Source of the DNA: a virus
DNA length: 21,977 bases
Direction: 5' to 3' (one strand)
IMG/VR virus record: IMGVR_UViG_3300010885_023634
Coordinates: 1 to 21,977 of that record
Shown: positions 19,967 to 21,977 of the stretch, one piece after another
How positions within the stretch are numbered: position 1 is the first letter of the stretch
Layout: each line of letters opens with the position of its first letter
Program-made: the position numbers and the translations under genes
The notes under the pieces: model-generated
Told to the model about the DNA's origin: nothing
What the model saw: the letters and a program-made list of their open reading frames with translations, nothing else
Databases searched by the model: none

Positions 19967-20989
19967 TTAAACTCCTCCCTCGATAGATTGATCAGGTGTA
20001 ATATTATTATAAATATCATTGATTTGATCAGGTGTGTAATTGCCTGTCGGTTTGAATAAATCACTTACGCTTGATACACCTTTATCAATTAAGCCACTTA
20101 ACCCTGTCAATACTTTTTCACCTGCTTTTGTATTCGCAAAACCTGCAACACCTGAAGTTACACCAGCAATTTGTGACAGAGGTGAATTTGCATATGCTCC
20201 AGGAATCGGACCAGTATAAGATTGACTTACTGCTGTAGGTATTTGTAAACCACGCATCAAATTAGATTCAGCAGTTAAGGCTTGAAGAGGGAACATTTGT
20301 TGATTTTGAGCAATCGTTTGTTGCTGCCCACCTAACGTTGATAAAGCATTTACATCACCAAGCCCTAACTGTTGTGTTTGACTTGCTAAATTACCTAACT
20401 GTTGTGATGCAGCTAATCTATTTTGCATATCAGTTTGCATTGCCTGTGCTTGTTGAACTTGTGTCCCTAAATTGGCACTGTTAATCACATTACCGAGGGC
20501 TTGAATTCCTCGGCTTGAGCCAAACCCACCTGAACCTACAATTCCAGCGTTTGCATTAGGCGCAAAACTATTAGCAATATTATTAGTATTAAGGTTTCCT
20601 AATGCATTAACGATATTTGAATTACCTACGCTAGATGCTAAATTTTGTGCCTGTTGTAATGCCGGTTGATAATTTCCAACATTACTTTGAGCCATATTAT
20701 AGGCTTGTTGTTGCATCGGTTGAACACCAGCGAACTGAGCATTTTGGGCAGCACCTGCACCTTGCGTCGCTAACTGATTTAAATAGTCAGTATAAAATTG
20801 AGGTGTTGAGGTAACTGCTTGGTTCGTTGTAGTAATATTCGGCAGAGCAGAACCTTGTAATAAGTTACCACCACTTTGTGCTCCAGGAGTTACACCTAAA
20901 TTAGCAGGTAAAGCACCCTGCGCAGGTCCCCCAGGTGCTGTATTCCCTAGAGCTGTAGGGGTTGTATTTGACATATCAAAAGTTGGCAT
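19967..20989 (-). CDS. Gln/Asn/Gly-rich internal virion protein
   Basis: The 340-residue protein (start 20989, AAGGA site in the end of the previous gene) is low in charge and rich in Gln, Asn, Ala and Gly. Two long Gln/Ala-rich helical stretches (about 75-125 and 175-235) flank a Gly-rich hinge with GIVGSGGFGSSRG. The C-terminus has a glycine-containing segment and NYTPDQINDIYNNITPDQ. From memory, similar Gln-rich proteins with a GGFGSSR motif occur in marine podophage internal-protein clusters. It probably belongs to the ejection apparatus. No catalytic motif is present. Confidence 0.65.
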   Translation of the reverse strand: MPTFDMSNTTPTALGNTAPGGPAQGALPANLGVTPGAQSGGNLLQGSALPNITTTNQAVTSTPQFYTDYLNQLATQGAGAAQNAQFAGVQPMQQQAYNMAQSNVGNYQPALQQAQNLASSVGNSNIVNALGNLNTNNIANSFAPNANAGIVGSGGFGSSRGIQALGNVINSANLGTQVQQAQAMQTDMQNRLAASQQLGNLASQTQQLGLGDVNALSTLGGQQQTIAQNQQMFPLQALTAESNLMRGLQIPTAVSQSYTGPIPGAYANSPLSQIAGVTSGVAGFANTKAGEKVLTGLSGLIDKGVSSVSDLFKPTGNYTPDQINDIYNNITPDQSIEGGV

Positions 20990-20991
20990 AA

Positions 20992-21977
20992 TCAGTCCTT
21001 GTTTTGTTTGACGCCATGGCGTTCGAGTGCTTCTTTCATATATTGTAACGGAGAAGCAGGTGGTGGAATTTTATCATTTGACGCACTACGTTTGTGTTCT
21101 CTTAAAACTTCTCTGAAATGGTCTAATAATTGGGCACCAGCGTCACTACTACCGTTCCCTAATTGAGCAACGGTATCAGCATCAAATACGTATTCACCAT
21201 CTGCGAGCATCGCTGGAATGTCATCTGATTGACCATCGCCAGCCCCTTTAACATAATGCCCTGTTTCACCTGTTACAAACTCAGGTATATGCTCTTCTGT
21301 CTCAGGCTTTTTATCAGAGACTTTACCACCTCTTTTCATTGCTAATCTATTTGCAGCAGGCTGAATTTGAGCCATAAGTTTTGGGTTTATAGATTGAGAA
21401 AATGGGCTTTGGCTCATTTGTAATTGCTGTAGAGGTGAAAGAAGTTGAAGAGGAAGAAGATCTCCGCTATTTTGGAGCAAATGCCCACTAGGTATGCTTG
21501 GTATTCCACCTGTCTGTTGAGAAGAGCTCGTTTGTGTCGGTGATTGAGAACCACCGTCTGATGTTGAGGGTGTTGAGGGTGCTGAGGTTGTAGTTCTTAC
21601 CGAAGGTGAGGTAATGCTTACACCTATAGTTGACAACGAGTCGCTAGGGGTAGCCTCTTTAACGGCTTCTTCAGCACCTGCACTTACAGACGGTACAGCA
21701 GGTTGTGGGTATAATGCGCTCTGTTGATTAATTAAATTATTTAATCCTGTTTCGTCATACCCTGAACCTGTGCTTGTACCATTTCCACTTAAATTGGTTC
21801 CATTTAAACTTGTATCTGTACCATTTCCACTTAAATTTGTTCCGCCCTCACCTGTATTTGTGGGCAAATATGTTAAGTCAATATTGGAAAGATCTTGATT
21901 AGGGTCGTAACCTGACATTTCAGAGGCAGTTTTAGAATCTACCCCTGATTCTATTAATCCGTCATATTGTGCTTTTG
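20992..21977 (-). CDS. Virion-associated protein, 5' end outside the window
   Basis: The frame stays open from an ATG at 21918 up to the window edge (upstream codons read AQYDGLIESGVDSKTASE), and that ATG has no ribosome site. The true start probably lies beyond 21977; the visible part is at least 308 residues. The N-terminal half is low-complexity Ser/Thr/Asn/Gly/Gln, with a 14-residue repeat (GTNLSGNGT...). The C-terminal domain has GAGDGQSDDIPAMLADGEYV, then FDADTVAQLGNGSSDAGAQL. This is a module I recall from podophage virion and tail-associated proteins. It is the first visible gene of the minus-strand structural block. Confidence 0.7.
   Translation of the reverse strand, partial: KAQYDGLIESGVDSKTASEMSGYDPNQDLSNIDLTYLPTNTGEGGTNLSGNGTDTSLNGTNLSGNGTSTGSGYDETGLNNLINQQSALYPQPAVPSVSAGAEEAVKEATPSDSLSTIGVSITSPSVRTTTSAPSTPSTSDGGSQSPTQTSSSQQTGGIPSIPSGHLLQNSGDLLPLQLLSPLQQLQMSQSPFSQSINPKLMAQIQPAANRLAMKRGGKVSDKKPETEEHIPEFVTGETGHYVKGAGDGQSDDIPAMLADGEYVFDADTVAQLGNGSSDAGAQLLDHFREVLREHKRSASNDKIPPPASPLQYMKEALERHGVKQNKD
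21775..21837 (-). repeat. Tandem 42-nt repeat inside the virion gene
   Basis: A 21-nt sequence beginning TGTACCATTTCC and ending TTAAATT occurs at 21775-21795 and again at 21817-21837, a period of 42 nt. It encodes two copies of a 14-residue Gly/Asn/Thr/Ser unit in the disordered N-terminal region. Its in-frame period means copy-number change would not break the gene. Confidence 0.85.

Noticed and set aside
1-21977. tRNA or other structured RNA genes
   Set aside because: Reading both strands by eye I found no cloverleaf-like sequence with tRNA-conserved arms; a dedicated search was not possible here.

Overview
The window is a contiguous piece of a double-stranded DNA bacteriophage genome, AT-rich over most of its length. 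Dense ATGA and TAATG start/stop overlaps, many very small genes, a phage-type replication set and a block of virion proteins all point to a phage. The virion block resembles the internal or ejection proteins of short-tailed phages, so a lytic podovirus-like phage of a Gram-negative host is the best guess. I saw no integrase, repressor, phage RNA polymerase, tRNA or CRISPR array. The promoters look like host sigma70 promoters with extended -10 boxes. The host cannot be named from the sequence.

Layout. Positions 1-1805 (+) hold small early-type genes of unknown function, and by eye use more G/C-ending codons than the rest. A strong terminator (1824-1863) and a second hairpin (1934-1961) precede a TOPRIM/SF3 primase-helicase (1999-4038). 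A DUF932-type gene (4130-5074) has its own promoter and is followed by a terminator. Positions 5178-7047 are an overlapping gene chain with a winged-helix protein, a phosphoribosyltransferase, a MazG-like pyrophosphohydrolase and a zinc-ribbon protein. Positions 7100-14189 are a long operon: a conserved phage protein that appears to start at ATT, dCMP deaminase, a candidate ssDNA-binding protein, family A DNA polymerase, small coiled-coil and membrane proteins, an Fe-S PD-(D/E)XK nuclease, a VRR-NUC nuclease and an SNF2-like helicase. Positions 14258-16913 hold a deoxyribosyltransferase-like protein, an HD phosphohydrolase, a DUF6378-like protein and a divergent ThyX. On the minus strand, 21977-16886 encodes four virion or ejection-type proteins. 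The two blocks converge and overlap by 28 nt.

The replication genes (primase-helicase, candidate SSB, PolA, nucleases, SNF2 helicase) probably work as one replication and recombination machine. They are fed by a nucleotide-remodelling set: PRTase, MazG-like, dCMP deaminase, deoxyribosyltransferase-like, HD nucleotidase and ThyX-like. Several transcription units begin with a recurring cassette: a -10 box, a GTAGTA initial transcribed sequence, then a TTCTTAATTCTTAA leader ending in AAGGAG. Several of these promoters are physically merged with stem-loops. No gene-free stretch exceeds 300 nt.
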